Shown here piece after piece: positions 63,379 to 64,000 of a stretch of DNA of 64,000 bases; position 1 is the first letter of the stretch, and each line of letters opens with the position of its first letter. The notes below the pieces were generated by a model that worked only from the letters and a program-made list of their open reading frames with translations, ran no database searches and had not been told where the DNA came from. The stretch comes from an uncultured Bariatricus sp. (lineage in GTDB: Bacteria > Bacillota > Clostridia > Lachnospirales > Lachnospiraceae): contig CAKRCD010000002.1 of NCBI GenBank assembly GCA_934307065.1, positions 62,001 to 126,000 on the forward strand. The letters run 5' to 3'. The translations under genes and the position numbers were made by a program.

Positions 63379-64000
63379 ATGGCATCAAAAAAAGGTAGCC
63401 TTTCTATTAGCAGTGAAAATATTTTTCCAATTATAAAAAAGTGGGTATATTCCGACCACGATATTTTTGTACGTGAAATTATCTCCAATGGATGTGACGC
63501 GATTACAAAGCTGAAGAAGCTGGACATGATGGGAGAGTACGAACTTCCAGAGGACTATAAAGCCAAGATTGAAGTAATTGTGAATCCGGAGAAGAAGACT
63601 CTGAAGTTTATCGATAATGGTCTTGGAATGACGGCAGATGAAGTAGAAGAATACATTACACAGATTGCGTTCTCGGGAGCAACACAGTTCCTTGAGAAGT
63701 ATAAAGACAAAACAACAGAAGATGAAATCATCGGTCATTTCGGACTGGGATTCTACTCTGCATTCATGGTAGCAGATGAAGTTCATATTGATACCCAGTC
63801 TTATCGGACAGGTGCAGCCCCTGTACACTGGGTAAGCAATGGCGGTACAGAGTATGAGATGACAGAGGGAACGAAAGAAGGAGTAGGAACTGAGATTACT
63901 TTATTCTTAAATGAAGACAGTGTTCAGTTTGCAAATGAATACCGTATCCGTGAAGTCCTTGAAAAATATTGTTCCTTTATGCCGGTAGAAATCTTTGTAT
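63379..64000 (+). CDS. htpG: Hsp90-family chaperone HtpG, 3' end cut by the window
   Basis: The first 207 codons of HtpG. Motifs of the N-terminal ATPase domain are present: V-R-E-I-I-S-N-G-C-D-A-I (the Asn that binds Mg-ATP), D-N-G-L-G-M, G-H-F-G-L-G-F-Y-S and G-T-E-I-T-L-F-L. GAAGGAG precedes the ATG by 8 nt. Control by HrcA is indicated by the CIRCE element 76 bp upstream of the start. In B. subtilis htpG is outside the HrcA regulon, so regulation differs here. The rest of the gene is outside the window. Confidence 0.93.
   Translation, partial: MASKKGSLSISSENIFPIIKKWVYSDHDIFVREIISNGCDAITKLKKLDMMGEYELPEDYKAKIEVIVNPEKKTLKFIDNGLGMTADEVEEYITQIAFSGATQFLEKYKDKTTEDEIIGHFGLGFYSAFMVADEVHIDTQSYRTGAAPVHWVSNGGTEYEMTEGTKEGVGTEITLFLNEDSVQFANEYRIREVLEKYCSFMPVEIFV

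Overview
The window comes from a low-to-mid-GC, spore-forming Gram-positive anaerobe of the Clostridia, most likely a gut Lachnospiraceae. The evidence is a SCIFF ranthipeptide gene with its radical-SAM maturase, spoVAD/spoVAE, an LL-diaminopimelate aminotransferase, a CIRCE element before htpG, a sortase-anchored protein, lipoproteins in place of periplasmic proteins, and a selenocysteine-containing reductase subunit. I see no transposase, integrase, phage gene or CRISPR array. Genus and species cannot be fixed from the sequence alone.

Left part (1-20.3 kb), almost all on the + strand. First comes an unusual module: two TVP38/TMEM64 membrane proteins, a TIGR04282-type transferase, an HdrB/GlpC-like Fe-S protein, a LysR regulator, a complete YnjBCD-like ABC importer, a nucleoside-hydrolase-family enzyme and a TIGR04283-type glycosyltransferase. 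It runs into a surface-polysaccharide set: a Wzm/Wzt exporter, a double-domain GT2 protein, a polyprenyl glycosylphosphotransferase and a rhamnosyltransferase-like GT2. It ends in three extracellular rhodanese proteins: two paralogous lipoproteins and a convergent wall-anchored protein with three rhodanese domains. The gene content resembles E. coli ydjXYZ-ynjBCDE with two arsenosugar-type transferases and a nucleosidase added. This is one of two candidates for an undescribed system.

Middle part. The dTDP-rhamnose genes rfbABDC (20.5-24.0 kb) supply the polysaccharide cluster. An APH-fold protein with altered catalytic residues follows. Then come the SCIFF precursor (seven cysteines), its maturase and a PLP decarboxylase-family protein, spoVAD-spoVAE, a Na/Pi cotransporter, a glucosaminidase and a small alarmone synthetase. 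The phosphate regulon pstSCAB-phoU-phoP-phoR (33.8-39.9 kb) is preceded by PhoP-box-like repeats, and its PstS has its two halves in circularly permuted order.

Right part. grdX and a TetR regulator follow phoR closely. A convergent LysR gene comes next, then an operon for Stickland-type reductase component B: grdE-like with the pyruvoyl-site Cys242, and grdB-like with an in-frame UGA at codon 350 followed by a SECIS-like hairpin. A neurotransmitter:sodium-symporter-family transporter, two small uncharacterised membrane proteins and phosphotransacetylase follow. GrdA, GrdC and GrdD are absent here, so the substrate is open. The grdE promoter carries one copy of a 13-bp sequence whose exact inverted copy lies in the leader. 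This is the second candidate system.

The rest is mainly housekeeping: a membrane dipeptidase, dapF-dapL, tRNA-Gln/tRNA-Pro/tRNA-Gln, a HelD-like helicase, glpK, a CLC channel, a zinc-ribbon membrane protein, a MacB/FtsX-type ABC pair with a very long extracellular coiled coil, and the start of htpG. Many spacers contain short tandem repeats with units of 9-14 bp.
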